From: Plazaster borealis
Taxonomy: Eukaryota > Echinodermata > Asteroidea > Forcipulatida > Labidiasteridae
Assembly: GCA_021014325.1 (NCBI GenBank)
Contig: CM037463.1
Location: 21,832,026 to 21,896,025 of the forward strand
Direction: 5' to 3'
Length of the DNA stretch: 64,000 nt
The notes beneath the pieces are model-generated. The model made no database searches. It was given only the letters and a program-made list of their open reading frames with translations, and was not told the DNA's origin. Position numbers and translations under genes: made by a program. Shown here piece after piece: positions 12,513 through 25,000 of the stretch. Numbering within the stretch: position 1 is the stretch's first letter; every line of letters starts with the position of its first letter.

Positions 12513-13990
12513 GGTTCAGCATAAGGAATTATCATAAAGAGCAATAGTCCACAAAAAACCACATTTTTAATTACATTAAAGTTTTGAATTTATACTAATT
12601 TCTTCTGATTCGTGACATTAACATGCATCTACAAACAGATTACTTCACAAAAATTTGGCTCTATCTATCACAAAAATTTGGCTCTATCGGGCCGTAAACA
12701 ATTTACACTGGCCCGCAAGCAGGCCCTAGGCGGGTTATTTTAGCGTCAGCCCAGTAAACTCGAAGCCGGAGAAGTTCGGCAGTCCTGTGTTTGTCTATTC
12801 TATCTTTCGTTGAGTATCAAAGTATACTTTAAATGAGATAAATCTTCTCATAATATTTTTTTTTTCAAATACAAACAGTTTTATGTTAAACTGTATCATT
12901 TTGATTCTGGTCTTGAATTCTGCCACATGAAAAATTGTGAGCTCTAAGTACTGCGATCTTGTGGATTTTTGTCCCCAGTATTCTAGCCCTGCCATAATCA
13001 TGACAAAGAATATATATTTGCGGAGCAAAAGTGTCTGCTGAATGGCTGTATGGAAAAGGGTTTCTGTTTGTGAATCAGTGGAAATGACCTTGTTAACATC
13101 GCCAGTGATGTTATGTTTGTATCGAGGCTCAATATTACATGATTGTAGCCTGGCCGGGGTTTTGTGACGATCCATGTCCATTGATCTTCCTTAAGGCGAG
13201 GGGATTATATTATTGAGCTAGCTAATTATTAACCAGGTCGAAGTGAACTGGGTATGTTAATGTCACGTACACCGCGAGTTGATGTTTCTACCGAACACAA
13301 TTCTGGAAATTACTCTTTAATATTGGTTTTTAAACGTCGCGTTGTTCTATTTTGCGTGAAATTGAAAGCTCCTTAAAACAGTCGTTCAATTTCACTTGCA
13401 AGCAATTGTTCTTTTGTGTCATGTGATTAAAAGAGATAACCATTCATTTTAGCAATCCACTCGAACATCATTAAAATTCGTAGCAGCTTTTTGCAGAAAT
13501 TTCTAGTTGCGCCCACTCTGCCAAATTGAATGCTGATTTCGCATGGGTAAAAAGTTTAATTGAATATAATGCTGTAGGCCTATAATTTTGCATGCCTCAA
13601 AGTGAAATTGAGTGTCGGTTTCAACTCAAGAGGACAAATCGCTTTAATACAGATGCATGAAGAGTGAAATGGGCTGGGTTTTTGGGGGCCGGAAATGACT
13701 GGGAAAATTCTATAATTGATATTATTAACATTACTGAGGACGGTTATACAAAATAGAAATCCAATTTGTGTTTTTTTGCTGAACTTAATCAATTATTTAA
13801 AGATTTTGTATTATTTGGGGTTTTGTTTTGCCCCAAAACTATTAAATATGTAGCCTTGGTTGGTTGGTTGATTGATTTGAGTAGAAGATGCACTGTACAA
13901 TGTAAAAGGGGGGTCCTTGTAGAGAGGGAGAAAGCATTTTAAGGTCTCCTGTAGGGGAATTCTTGTTCCACACTGATCTATGGGAGAATG

Positions 13991-14364
13991 TTAAAGGTAT
14001 CGTACACGTTTGGTAATGACTCAAAACAATTATTAGCATAAAAACTTACTTGGTAACAAGCAACGGAGAGCTGTTGATAGTATAAAACATTGTAGGAAAC
14101 GACTCCCTCTGAAGTGACGTAGTTTTTGAGAAAGAGGTAATATCACACTAAAATAATAAAAACTTCTTGCAAGAAGTTTTTTTTCCTATCTGAAAGCACA
14201 CAAATTTGTACAACAAGGGTGTTTTTTCTTTCAACATTTTCTTGCAACTTCGATGACCAGTTGAGCCCAAATTTTCATAGGCTTGTTATTTTATGCATAT
14301 GTTGGGATACACCAAGTGAGAACACTGGTCTTTGACAATTACCAAACGTGTACAGTGCCTTTAA
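13991..14364. mobile_element. TTAA-A MITE
   Basis: Full-length copy with TTAA on both sides and matching terminal inverted repeats. Nearly identical to the 9860 copy. Confidence 0.87.
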
Positions 14365-14739
14365 CGACATCGGACAAAGGAAAGAACAAAAGAAATCTAC
14401 ACAGGGATGCATTGTTTGAGAATGTGTGCATATAGTTTCGTCGTTTTTTGTAAAATGTTATGCGGAGCATGGCAATTGCCCTCAACTGTTTTCAGTGACT
14501 GGCCAACGGAACCAGTTAGCTTGTCATTTCAATAGTCTGCCAGCATCTTTACTGGTCCACATCTTTTACGGTTTTCTTTCAACACTGTCATTTTGTATGG
14601 TACCTCAGTTTGAAACTGGTGTAGGCAGTGGTTTACATAGGTAGCATTTGGAAGCAGTCTGCTAGTCAGCTGGACCACTTAGACATAACATTGACTGGTC
14701 CTCAGAGGTTATAACTGGGGTTTAGCCAGCGGACCACTG

Positions 14740-15150
14740 TTAAAGGGTCTGTATACGTTTGGTAATGGCTCTGATAATTAATGGCAATAAAAACTTACTT
14801 ATTAGGAAGTACAGCAGCTTTGGATAGTATGATGCATTTTGAGAAACTTTTCACTTCGAAATACTGCGGTTATGGAAAAAGATATCACTTTTTATCCAGA
14901 ACAATTTGAAACTGAGAAGCGTTACTGCAGTAACTGCAGTAACGTTTCTCAGATAGTGTGTTCCAATTGAAGATTATTCTTCCTGCGTGGACATAACCAC
15001 TCCAGATTGTCGGCAATATCTCAAAAACGCTACCACCTTTTGAAATGAAGTTTTCACAGGTTAGTTTTATGGTATACAGCGTATGTATGTACCACTATAG
15101 GATTGAAACACACAGTGGGTTCCAATTACCAAACAGATACAATCCCTTGA
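14740..15150. mobile_element. TTAA-B MITE
   Basis: Left TTAA, right TTGA (mutated). Ends GGGTCTGTATACGTTTGGTAAT, related to TTAA-A ends, but the interior (ACTGCGGTTATGGAAAAAG, CCACTCCAGATTGTCGGC) is different. Confidence 0.75.
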
Positions 15151-16027
15151 AGGGAGAACGCTGATATTCATGTATATTGTAGACTGCAACGGCAGGCATG
15201 TTCTCTATTCTGTTATTGTACAATGTTATTACCCCAACTGGTGTACATATGCTAAATTCATGTCCTGATGTACATTTTTAAATGATTAATGTACATATAT
15301 GCACAATACATCCTCATCCTTGAGACAGGTGTATTTATATCCATGATGCATCTACTCCTGTTTCAATTAGTCCAGTAAAGACAAGAAGTATAAATATCAA
15401 TTATGGACAAGAGATAATAGAAACCGGGCTGGGCTGCATCTACATCTCTCTCATCAGCATTGTTTATTTTCCTCGTCTCTAAATGGAAGAGGGACTGCGA
15501 TTAGAGGAGAAAAATCTACAACTGGACTGAGCTGTGGCTTGCTGACCACATAAGCAACATCCTTAACAACAGCCGCAGCCGTAGTCACAGCTGCCAATTT
15601 GGACATGACCCGACGATCGATGTTTAGCATCATGGAGTTTAAATCCTGCATGATGGCATCTAGTTTCTAACAACCCCTAACCCATCAAAATCTAACTGCA
15701 TTTTTTTGTTTGATTCTGTTGGAATGACAATTCTTATTATTTAGACATTTGATTTGTCATGATTTTTCCTGATTTCAGGATCTTTTCAAAAAAATCTCCT
15801 TGAAAATTCAAATTTTCCTGAAGGATGTAAAGCAGTCATCAAAAGGAGAAAGAAATAGTCCATTGTCTGATTGTGTCTTAAAACTTCTGGTGATGATCAC
15901 AATCTGTAAACCTCCTTCATTTGTAACATCTGAGAGGTCCCAGGTCTAGACTTAAGGGGGACCGAGACCCGCTAACCATTTTTCAGGAATGTTCACTTTC
16001 AACAAATCTCACCCCTGATTCTTTTTG

Positions 16028-16372
16028 GTGATGAAACCAAGGGAGCCTCAAAGGGGACTAGCACTGTGACCCGTAGGCCTGAAGATACCTGTGTAGGTTA
16101 TCAAACCAAGGGAGCCTCAAAAGGGACTAGCACTGTGACCCGTAGGTCTGAAGATACCTGTGTAGGTAATCAAACCAAGGGAGCCTCGAAAGGGACTAGC
16201 ACTGTGACCCATAGGCCTGAAGATACCTGTGTAGGTAATCAAACCAAGGGAGCCTCGAAAGGGACTAGCACTGTGACCCGTAGGCCTGAAGATACCTGTG
16301 TAGGTAATCAAACCAAGGGAGCCTCAAAAGGGACTAGCACTGTGACTAGTAAGCCTGAAGATACCTGTGTAG
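16028..16372. repeat. 69-bp tandem array (about 5 units)
   Basis: The unit containing CACTGTGACC recurs at 16062, 16131, 16200, 16269 and 16338, always 69 bp apart, nearly identical. Since 69 is a multiple of three, an open frame crosses it (TRRPEDTCVG..TKGASKGTSTV per unit). Single diverged units occur near 22380 and 39170, so the array is an expansion inside an interspersed repeat. Confidence 0.88.
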
Positions 16373-16384
16373 AGAAGATGATGA

Positions 16385-16545
16385 AGAAATGTCAGTTTCA
16401 GATGTGGGAGGAAAACCCCCCCAAAACAAAAAACAATAGAGTAAGGACTGTACAAACCCAATCCACATGCAAGGCTCTGGTCTGGAATTTGAATCGGGGT
16501 CCACAGAGGTGAAAAGGCAGGGAAGAAACCACTGAGCCAACCTGA
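16385..16545. mobile_element. tRNA-headed SINE, body adjoining the 69-bp array
   Basis: GATGTGGGAGGAAAACCCCC...GCAAGGCTCTGG...CCACAGAGGTG...CCACTGAGCCAACC parallels 5110-5262 and the reverse of 34022-34215. Confidence 0.6.
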
Positions 16546-17175
16546 ATGCCACCCTGCATTGCTAAACTGATTAGGCCTACACTTTACAGGTGATCAGGCG
16601 TGCCGCCATAATCAGAAGCCAACAGTCTAGGTGTTGAGTTACCATGGTGTTGGATTTTGTTTTGAGTGAGGAAGGAACCAAGGGAAATTAAAGCATCATA
16701 GTAATTTGTGAGGTTTTTCTAAGTCACACCTCGTTCAAACTTGACACAATTTGCGGGAGATAATCAGATTCGTGCGGATGGAATTTCACCATTCTTGGTT
16801 TCTTTTCACTAGTGGCAGCATATTTTTCCAACTCATTAGAGATTGTGTTTTGTTGTGATCATAATAACAGATAATCTCTTAAGATGGGATTTTCCTCTTC
16901 GAAAAGACACAAAATCCATCTCGGCTAGAAAACGACCGAGTTTACCTTGAGGACAGTTCAAAGGAAGATTACAGTTAATGCGTTTGGGAATTCAAAGTAT
17001 ATATTTACTCTAGGTTCATCTTAAGCCAGGTTAAATTGTGTTGGACGCCAAGTTGTCGTTTAACATTCTGAAGTCACGATCCAATCACAGTTTTCTTCTC
17101 ACATGGGTGTTCCCTAAAATTTATGATTTTAAGGGGATCACAGTCTTTGGACAACTTGAACCAGTATCTCGTCGG

Positions 17176-17452
17176 CTGTGTGCTGTAATGTTGTTAATTG
17201 CAATTTCATATCCATAATGATCAAAAGGGCGTTAAGTGAAAAATGTGTATAAATTTGAAAAAAAATAAATCAAAATCCACAAATAAATGTTCTTCTTAGA
17301 AACTGAATGTTTTTTTGTCAAACAATTACTTTGGAGACCACTCTTAGTAACTAAACTCCATTTACCAGGAGCTCCAAAATATGTCAAAACAATTTTATGA
17401 AATTATCCATACAGACTGCACTGACGACCTTATAGTCCTGAGCCGACGAAGT
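17176..17452. mobile_element. MITE I
   Basis: Inverted ends CGTCGGCT / AGTCCTGAGCCGACG; interior CTCCATTTACCAGGAGCTCC (palindromic GGAGCTCC) shared with 25666-25937. Confidence 0.6.
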
Positions 17453-17475
17453 GAAAAATGGAAGAAGGAAAAAAA

Positions 17476-17862
17476 TAGTCTCTGACCTAAGGTTAAAATG
17501 ATGTTAAATGCTGTGTAAAATATATGGTCTGTACATTTTTGTTCAGAAACTTTTTAGTTCATTCCTGAATTTTGATGATATTCAATCAAAATGGCATTGA
17601 ATCAAAATGGCATTGAATCTGACCTGCTAAAGTCTGGCACAAAAATTCCTCTTTGGAATGTACATACCCATTATGTTTTTGATGTCCGATGTCGTTACGT
17701 TTCAAATTCCACTCTGAAAGAGTATTAAATAAAATGAAATTTTGCGCCATTTTAACGCAAGGTGAGAGATTTGAATTTTTGTTGCCAGTTTCATAAGGAC
17801 TGTATCTATTGGAAAATAAGTGAATCACAAAACTCAATTTGACCTTGGAGCCCCTCTTTGAG
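17476..17862. mobile_element. TTAA-E MITE, partial
   Basis: Shares CATTCCTGAATTTTGATGAT and the GACCTTGGAGCCCCTCTT end with 32647-33169. Confidence 0.65.
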
Positions 17863-18854
17863 TAGAAGGAATACTTAGAAAGTAAAAATTTCTTGAATTA
17901 TGCTGATTGTGGGAGTGGAGCTCTCTGCTGCTGCTAGTCACATAACATTGCGGCGAGATGGATACCAGACTTTAACATGTAGAAAGCTTTCATGCTTGAA
18001 TCATGTTTGATTGACTTTCAGATCTGATGAAATGTCAGTGCACAGTCATAACACTAAATTATTTACATAGGATTGAATGACCAGGGGCTGTGTAAATGGC
18101 AGTGGCATAGTCTTGATTCAAGGCTAGTTTTACCTTGAGAAATCAGCCAAGTGTTGGGTTTAACCGACATTAACCATGGCGTAGGAGTAAAGTTATTCAT
18201 CTTAATTAAAAAAACAGAACATCTCACGAAGGAATAAAGTTCTGTTTTGTTGTTTAATGATCATTATTGTATTGACTAGGCTCAACATCATTGATCTTAA
18301 TAAGGATTCAATGTCGAACGTCTTGTCCACATGGGCGCTGTTGATTGACAGTATACTATTATGGGCGTGGCTTAATATATGGCACCATACATGATGCACT
18401 TGTTAATTTTTTAAAGTAAAAAGGCTGATAAAGTTTTTTGGGATGTTTTGGTGCAGGTATGTTTTGGGTTCAGGGCAGTTCAGAGATAATTTATTTATTC
18501 ATAATCAATTTTACTTTTGATTTGAAGATTAGTTTTGGGTCGATGGGGCTAGCTGCCAAAAGGCACCTTCACAAGCCTGCAGCTCGACCAGTGTCCCTAC
18601 TAATTCAGCTTCTCGGCTTAGAGTGAGGATAATAGCCTCCCAAATTGTGAAATTATAATTATTATTACCCTTCCCTTGGGTATGGGGGTTTGTACCATTT
18701 TGGGAATAAAAATGTATACAATACAATACGATTAAAACAGTCGTTCACACCGATCACTTTGGTGTTTCTCGGTGTTTCATTTAATTCAGAACATGCAAGA
18801 TGTCGAGGCATTTAGTTTTCTTTTATACGTGTTTGTGTTCTACACTTTCAGGAC

Positions 18855-19055
18855 ATGCCAGGTTTCAGGGGAATGCGCTACTCCAAGTTCCGCCACGTCT
18901 ACGGCAGTCCATACCGTCGTGAGAAATGCTACAACAACATCCCCATCACAAAGAATTCCCATGACGCCAACTTCTGCGCTGTCAACCCCAAGTTTCTGGC
19001 CATTATCCTGGAGAGTCAAGGAGGCGGGGCATTCATCGTTGTTCCGATTGAAAGA
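18855..19055 (+). CDS. CORO2: Coronin exon 1 (first recognised coding exon)
   Basis: 67 codons starting MPGFRGMRYSKFRHVYG, matching the N-terminus of coronins (first propeller blade, actin-contacting surface). A splice acceptor (TTTCAG, ending 18851) lies three bases before the ATG, so the transcript begins in an upstream exon that is not identified here. The ATG at 18855 is chosen because family proteins start only a few residues before SKFR. Ends at a GTGAGT donor (19056), phase 0. Confidence 0.9.
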
Positions 19056-22000
19056 GTGAGTGAGAAAGTTACTTTTTATCTTATATTTTATCCACTAAAC
19101 CAAAACTAGCAGCATAGCCCAAGAAAGATCTCAATTGGCGTTCCATCGGGCGAACCACAAAGTGTCAGTTATGATGCGATCGACGAAGAAGAAGAATACC
19201 AAATCTTGATATTTTCTGGGACTTTTTCTTTTAAAAAGGACAAAAGGCTATATTACAACCAGGGCCCAATTTCATAGAGCTGCTGAAGCATACAAACTAG
19301 CTAAGCACAACAAAATTATGCTTACCAGAATAAGGTTACCAGCTAAAATACCATTTCACATGCACCATCTGTGACTGGTATCCTGCTTATTTTAGCTTAG
19401 CAGAATTTTGTTAAGCAATATTTTCTACTTAAAAGGAGCTCTATGAACTTGAGCCCTGCTCATCAACCTATATGCCCAGTGTACAGCTGTGGCGTAAATG
19501 CAAAAAAGTAGTTCTGGCCTCCTGTAACGAGTGACCCAAGGAAAGTCTTTCTCTTTATAAATTTATTTTGAGAAGAGAGTCTTCAGTTGATGCTTCTAGG
19601 GAAAGAGGCTGATGCATCAACCCCCCCATCCCCTCCCCCTCCCCACCACACCTCAACAGTGGTCTTTTTGGCAGGACAGAAATTAGTTTGAACTAAAAAA
19701 ACACAAATTGGATTTAAGATATTACATAAGGCATGATATTCCTGCTACTGTAGTCAGATCTCCAAACATTTTTTGTCCAGAAAAATTGCGATTGAATAGC
19801 CTGACATATCTATTAAAGTTGAGGGTATACTTTCGGTAATTACTCCAAAAATTAATGAACATAGAAACGTTTTATGTATGCCATTTTATGGTGTATCCAA
19901 ACTTATGCATTAAATAACAAACCTGTGAAAATTTGGGCTCAATTGGTCATCGAAGTTGCAAGAAAGCAATTATTAAAAAAAACCCCACCCTTGTTGCACA
20001 GAACTGTGTGCTTTCAGATGCCTGAGAAAGGCTTCGTGCCTGAAGCCTTTTTCAGCTCCAAGTTATTTGGTGATTGAAATGACCTCTTTCTCTAAAACTA
20101 CAATATTGTACTTCAAATGGTGTCGTTTCTAACAATGTTTTTTAATATCAACAGCTCTCTTGGGCTTAATTTCACAAAGCTGTTTAGCAGAAAATTCTAC
20201 TAAGCAAATTCGTTTGCGAAGCAAGAAATGAGTGGAGTACCAGTCACAGCAATGGTAACTCTATGGTATTTTGGCTGGTAACCTATTTTTCCTTTAAAAG
20301 CAAGAGTTTTCTGTGCTTAGCAAGTTTTTGTGCTTACATGCTTTATGAAATTGGGCCCAGTGCTCTTAACAAGTAAGTTGTTATGGTCATGAATTTTTGG
20401 AGTACTTACCAAAGGTATATCCTCCCTTTAAAATAGTATATAGATTGGAGTAGGTGAACATAAATGCACACAAGATTGTGATCTGGTGATCACAGGAGAT
20501 TAAAGGGGGGGGACACAGGAAGTTTCATTGGCGTCAAGAAGTTCTTAGCAACAGAATGCCCTACATAGCAAAGTTGTGAATCTATTATAAGACACCTTTG
20601 TACACAGTAATCATCTTGATTCAAACGATTCATGAAGCTGCTAGGGATGCTTACAGGAAATTTGTCCTCAAATGGGTCTTGTCTACTACAAGGAAAGAGT
20701 AGAATTTCTGCTAGGATGTGGGTTATATTTAGCCCGCGGAAACGTGCAAAACCCCAAGGCCATGCATCATCACCCCTGATTTTTTTTTTTTGAGTCATTC
20801 CCACCATCTGGGGCTGTATCGTTGTAGCAACTAATAGACCAATCTAGGAGTCATTATTTGACTGATTTCGGGGGCTCAGGGGAAACAGGAAACCATGTGT
20901 ATCACATTCTATTACCGGTCAGGCCGTGAGAATTGGGGAAACGGCTTCTGGCTGTGGACAAAATCTTAGATTTCTGTTTGTTTTTGAGGTGCTACATTGT
21001 ACATGTACCAGAGCCTGAGGGGATGTTAGGGATTGGAGGGGGGGGGTGTGTTCTTTTCAACACTGTATTTTGACATTGAGCGCATTGCTTTATCAATTTC
21101 ATCAATACACTAATAGTATTGTAAGTGAGTAATTTGGACTCATTTATTTAAAAAAAATAAAAAATTGCAGGTTCATGCCTTCAAAAACCACGGTCAGGAA
21201 TTATTACCGGTAGTTGAAATAAAAATGAAGCAATTATTATTTTCAATTTGTACTCATGATAGTCTTCATACCTTAATCTGATTTCCTATTTTTTTTGCCT
21301 TCAGAAAAAACAGGGAAATTGTTATTAAATAGCCTGAAATGACTATCAAAACCTACACCATGTGTAGTAAATAGGCCAGCGATTTTCTCACATGCCTGCT
21401 GTGACACCTACCAAAAGTTTGACCTTAGTTAATACCAGGGTATTTCCTGGCAGGCAAGATTGCTTTTCCTGGTACTCTGCACAGTGACATTTAACACCGT
21501 TTTAACCTGAGGTTAGAAACTTGTAACATTTTCCCCACTTTCATGAGGACCCGTATCTTTTGGAAAATGAAAGAATCACAAAACTCATTTTGACCTTGGA
21601 GTCCCTGCTCTTCATAACATGATGACCCACTCCAGCCACTTAGTGTCCAGGTACCTCCATTCTGACCAGGGGGGGCACTTTGGAATGGCTTTCCTGGCAG
21701 AAATTTACCAATGGCCCTGGTTTGTGGTTGGGTATCCATTATCCATACATGGAAGAATGAACCATGATCCAATGGGGAACAAGGTGCAGTTACTTGCAGT
21801 TACTCGCGCCCCCACAAAAAAAAAACCACCCAGATCTGAATAATGAATTTTAATAAAAAATGTTTTAATTTGTTTTTGAGTATGTGAATGTAACTTCATT
21901 TCATCATAATAAACTGGTTGCGATCGCCACCGTTAATACAATAGAAAGATACATTTATGACAACACATGTTTAAAATCTGTGCTACTGAAATTTCTTGGG

Positions 22001-25000
22001 GGGTCTGTCAAATAAAATGCACAGTTACCTATCCCAGTTGGCTACATCAAACGGTGATTAAATATTTTCTGCTAAGCAAATACAAGCAGGATACCAGTCA
22101 CAGATTGTACATGTGACATAGTATTTTGGCTGGTAACCTTACTCTGGTAAGCATAATTTTGTTGTGCTTAGCTACTTTTTGTGCTTTAAAAGCAGCTCTA
22201 TGAAATTGGGTCCAGGAAGCCTACATTTAGGCTAGCTGAAAAGATTTGAACAAATGGCCACTCATTCATTTGGATTTTCAAAAGTCTAAAGAGGGCGCTC
22301 TGTCAAGATTCCACACAAAGTGGTTTGTTAGTTTGTTTACATTCAGGGTATTATGATTATGATTATGATTATTATACATTTCTGGTAATGAAACCAAGGA
22401 TGCCTCATAAGTGAAGTTAATCGCTGCAGCTCGCAAGCCTGAGAAAACCTGTAAACAAGGTTGCTTTCTTTGTGAACCAGAAACACAGGGGTTAAAACCC
22501 CTACTCTTCCACAATAAGTGTACTGGTTTCTTTTATGTGCACTACCAATCCTAGTACCCGGAACGTACGGCTTAATGTCCCATCCGAAGGGACAGAAACA
22601 CCAGAGCTTGAGTCCGGTGCTCTTAACCGCTTGGCTAAGACACGCCATTACGGAAATATGAAGAGTTCATACATTGTACATGAACCAGTTGAGAGATTTT
22701 CTTTTACAAAACCTAAATTATTTCTTTCTTTTTTGTATTTGCTGAACATTTTGGAAGAAGTTTTGAAAAATGAAAAGCTTACTTTTAATCAATCTTCAAA
22801 GAATGTGTGTTTGGAAAAACACCAAACTTCAGGACTTGTTCTGTTGTGGAACTACTGGCCTGCTTTTAAAAATTCAGGCCATGTCACACAGGGCAATTTT
22901 CTTCAGGCAACTTTGGAGGCAACCAACTGCACTGTATGCACAAGGAACACTTCGGCAGCACAAGAGACATTCTTGTAGCTGTACCTCATTATCCCCAAGA
23001 TGAAAAAAATAAATAAATGAGAATGATTTTTTTTTGTCAGAGATTGCCTGGAACTGGTTGCCTGTAAATTGCCTCGTGTGGAATTACCTTATTACAGGGC
23101 CCAATTCCATAGAGCTGCTAAGCACAACAATTTGCTTAGCATGAAATCTCTTCCTTGATAAAAACAGGATTACCAACCAAATTTCTACGTGATTTTCAGG
23201 ATAAGCAAACAACAGCTGAATACCAGTAACAAGCAGTATGCAACACATGGAAATTTGGTTGGTAATCCTGTTTTTATCAAGGAAGAAATTTCATGATAAG
23301 CAAATTGTTGTGCTCAGCAGCTCTATGAAGTTGGGCCCTGGACACTGGCGAGTTGTCACATCCAGTTGGTATTTCGCACCCTTGTATGCTTGTATCGATG
23401 TTAGTATTATTTGATAATGCAAGTTTGATTGGGATTTTCCCTTCGTTTTTGTCTTTGCAGTATGGGCGTGTGGATGCACTGAATAACAAGATTGCTGGTC
23501 ACAAGGGGCCAGTGTTGGACATCAAGTGGAATCCTTTTAACGACAATGAGATCGCGTCTAGCTCGGACGATGGAACGGTAAGTCTTGTCTTGTCTTGTAC
23601 CTTAACTCCCAAGAAGAGAGTCATGAGGGTGCCAGGTCAGTGAGTGAAGCACCAGTCTTGAGCTAGGGTTTACGTCTCTGTCGATGACAGTCCCGCCCAC
23701 TCTTTGATGTTGTCAGTCCACCATTTTCCTAGTCATCCTCATCGTTACTTCTCCTTGACTGGGCCCAATTTCATAAAGCATGTAAGCACAAAAACTTGCT
23801 AAGCACAGAAAACTCTTGCTTAGCAAAAATAGGTTACCAGCCAAAATACCATAAAGTTACCATTGCTGTGACTGGTAGCCCTCTCATTTCTTGCTTAGCC
23901 AAGAAATTTGCTTACCAGAATTTCCTGCTAAACAGCTTTATGAAATTGGGCCCTGTTCCCTGGGCCCAATTTCAAAGAGCTGCTTAAGCAGACTATTTTT
24001 GCTTACACATTTTGTGCTTAGCAGAAATTAGCAGGATACCAGTCAAAAATTGTACATGTGACATGGTATTTTGGCTGGTAATCTTATTCTGGTAAGCATA
24101 TTTTTGTTGTGCTTAGCTACTTTTTTGTGCTTAAGCAGCTCTATGAAATTGGGCCCTGGAGGCTGGTATAAGCTACCCTGTTTGTTCTTACAGAAGCTGT
24201 GAGTGTTGCTATGGAGATGCATGCTTATTGACATTTCCATGGTGCAAGGCGATGAGTTTCATCCCTAAGGGGACAGCCTACGTCTCTTTTAAGATCAGAA
24301 AGTCTGCCTTTCGAGATAAGGCAGCTACATGTATGGCAAAACCACCTCCAAGGCCTATGACATTCAAAGTATTGTAGTTGTGGTTATTCGTGGAAAACTG
24401 TCCACATTTAAATTGTAAAACTTAAATGTAATTGATGTGTAACCGTGGTAACTATTATTGATATTGATTTCAAGAGGCTTTGTAGTCCATTAGATGATGT
24501 TGAAGAATCAATTTTGAAGAAACATGAATCTGAAAACAGCTCTAGTTAAAATTATGTCCTGACTTTGTTCCTAACAGGTCAAAGTTTGGGGCATCCCGGA
24601 TACCGGTATACTTAGCGAGACGAGCGCAGTGTTGAACGCAGATCTTGTCCTACACACGAGGAGAGTTGTACAAATTGAATGGCACCCAACGGCGGAGGGT
24701 ATACTAGCCAGCGCTGGACAAGATAACAAGGTAAGGTACACTCGAAAGTTCTCAACATTTTCACTGTCACCTGAGAATTGGGGAATTGGGGTATAGAGGC
24801 TGTGTACGCCTTTGAAATGCAGGGTTCTCCCCATGCACATGCTAGCGTATCGGGCAGATACGCGCGATTTGGTGCCGACGAGTGTAACGGGAACTGAAGT
24901 CGACCTCAGGTCGACCCTTGCGATGACATGGAACAGTTGGCGACTTTACTGTACTTGTATAACTGTAACAGAAGACATCTTCTGCAAGTTCCACAGACAT

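Larger units (their letters stand above)
1..18851. other. Non-coding, repeat-rich DNA upstream of coronin exon 1
   Basis: No ORF here shows a recognisable protein or a convincing exon. Because coronin exon 1 has a 3' splice site, at least part of this stretch should be the first intron. Contents: foldbacks (1238-1642, 3414-3594, 4400-4665), TTAA MITEs (1655, 5913, 7179, 9860, 12152, 13991, 14740), SINEs (5110, 5740, 9440, 16020), a direct duplication (10786-11390) and a 69-bp tandem array (16028-16372). 480-1230 and 7560-9400 hold nothing I recognise. Confidence 0.6.
19056..23460 (+). other. Coronin intron 1 of the coding part
   Basis: 4.4-kb intron without coding signal. Contains foldbacks (19262, 20160 nested in a MITE, 22061, 23097), MITE fragments (21480-21608) and the tRNA-SINE tail at about 22490-22650. 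Confidence 0.85.

Noticed and set aside
16028..16372. CRISPR-like regular repeat
   Set aside because: Units are head-to-tail without unique spacers and the DNA is eukaryotic.
16066..16512. 148-codon ORF across the tandem array
   Set aside because: Exists only because the 69-bp unit is a multiple of three and lacks stops; the opposite strand is open as well and no family match is seen.
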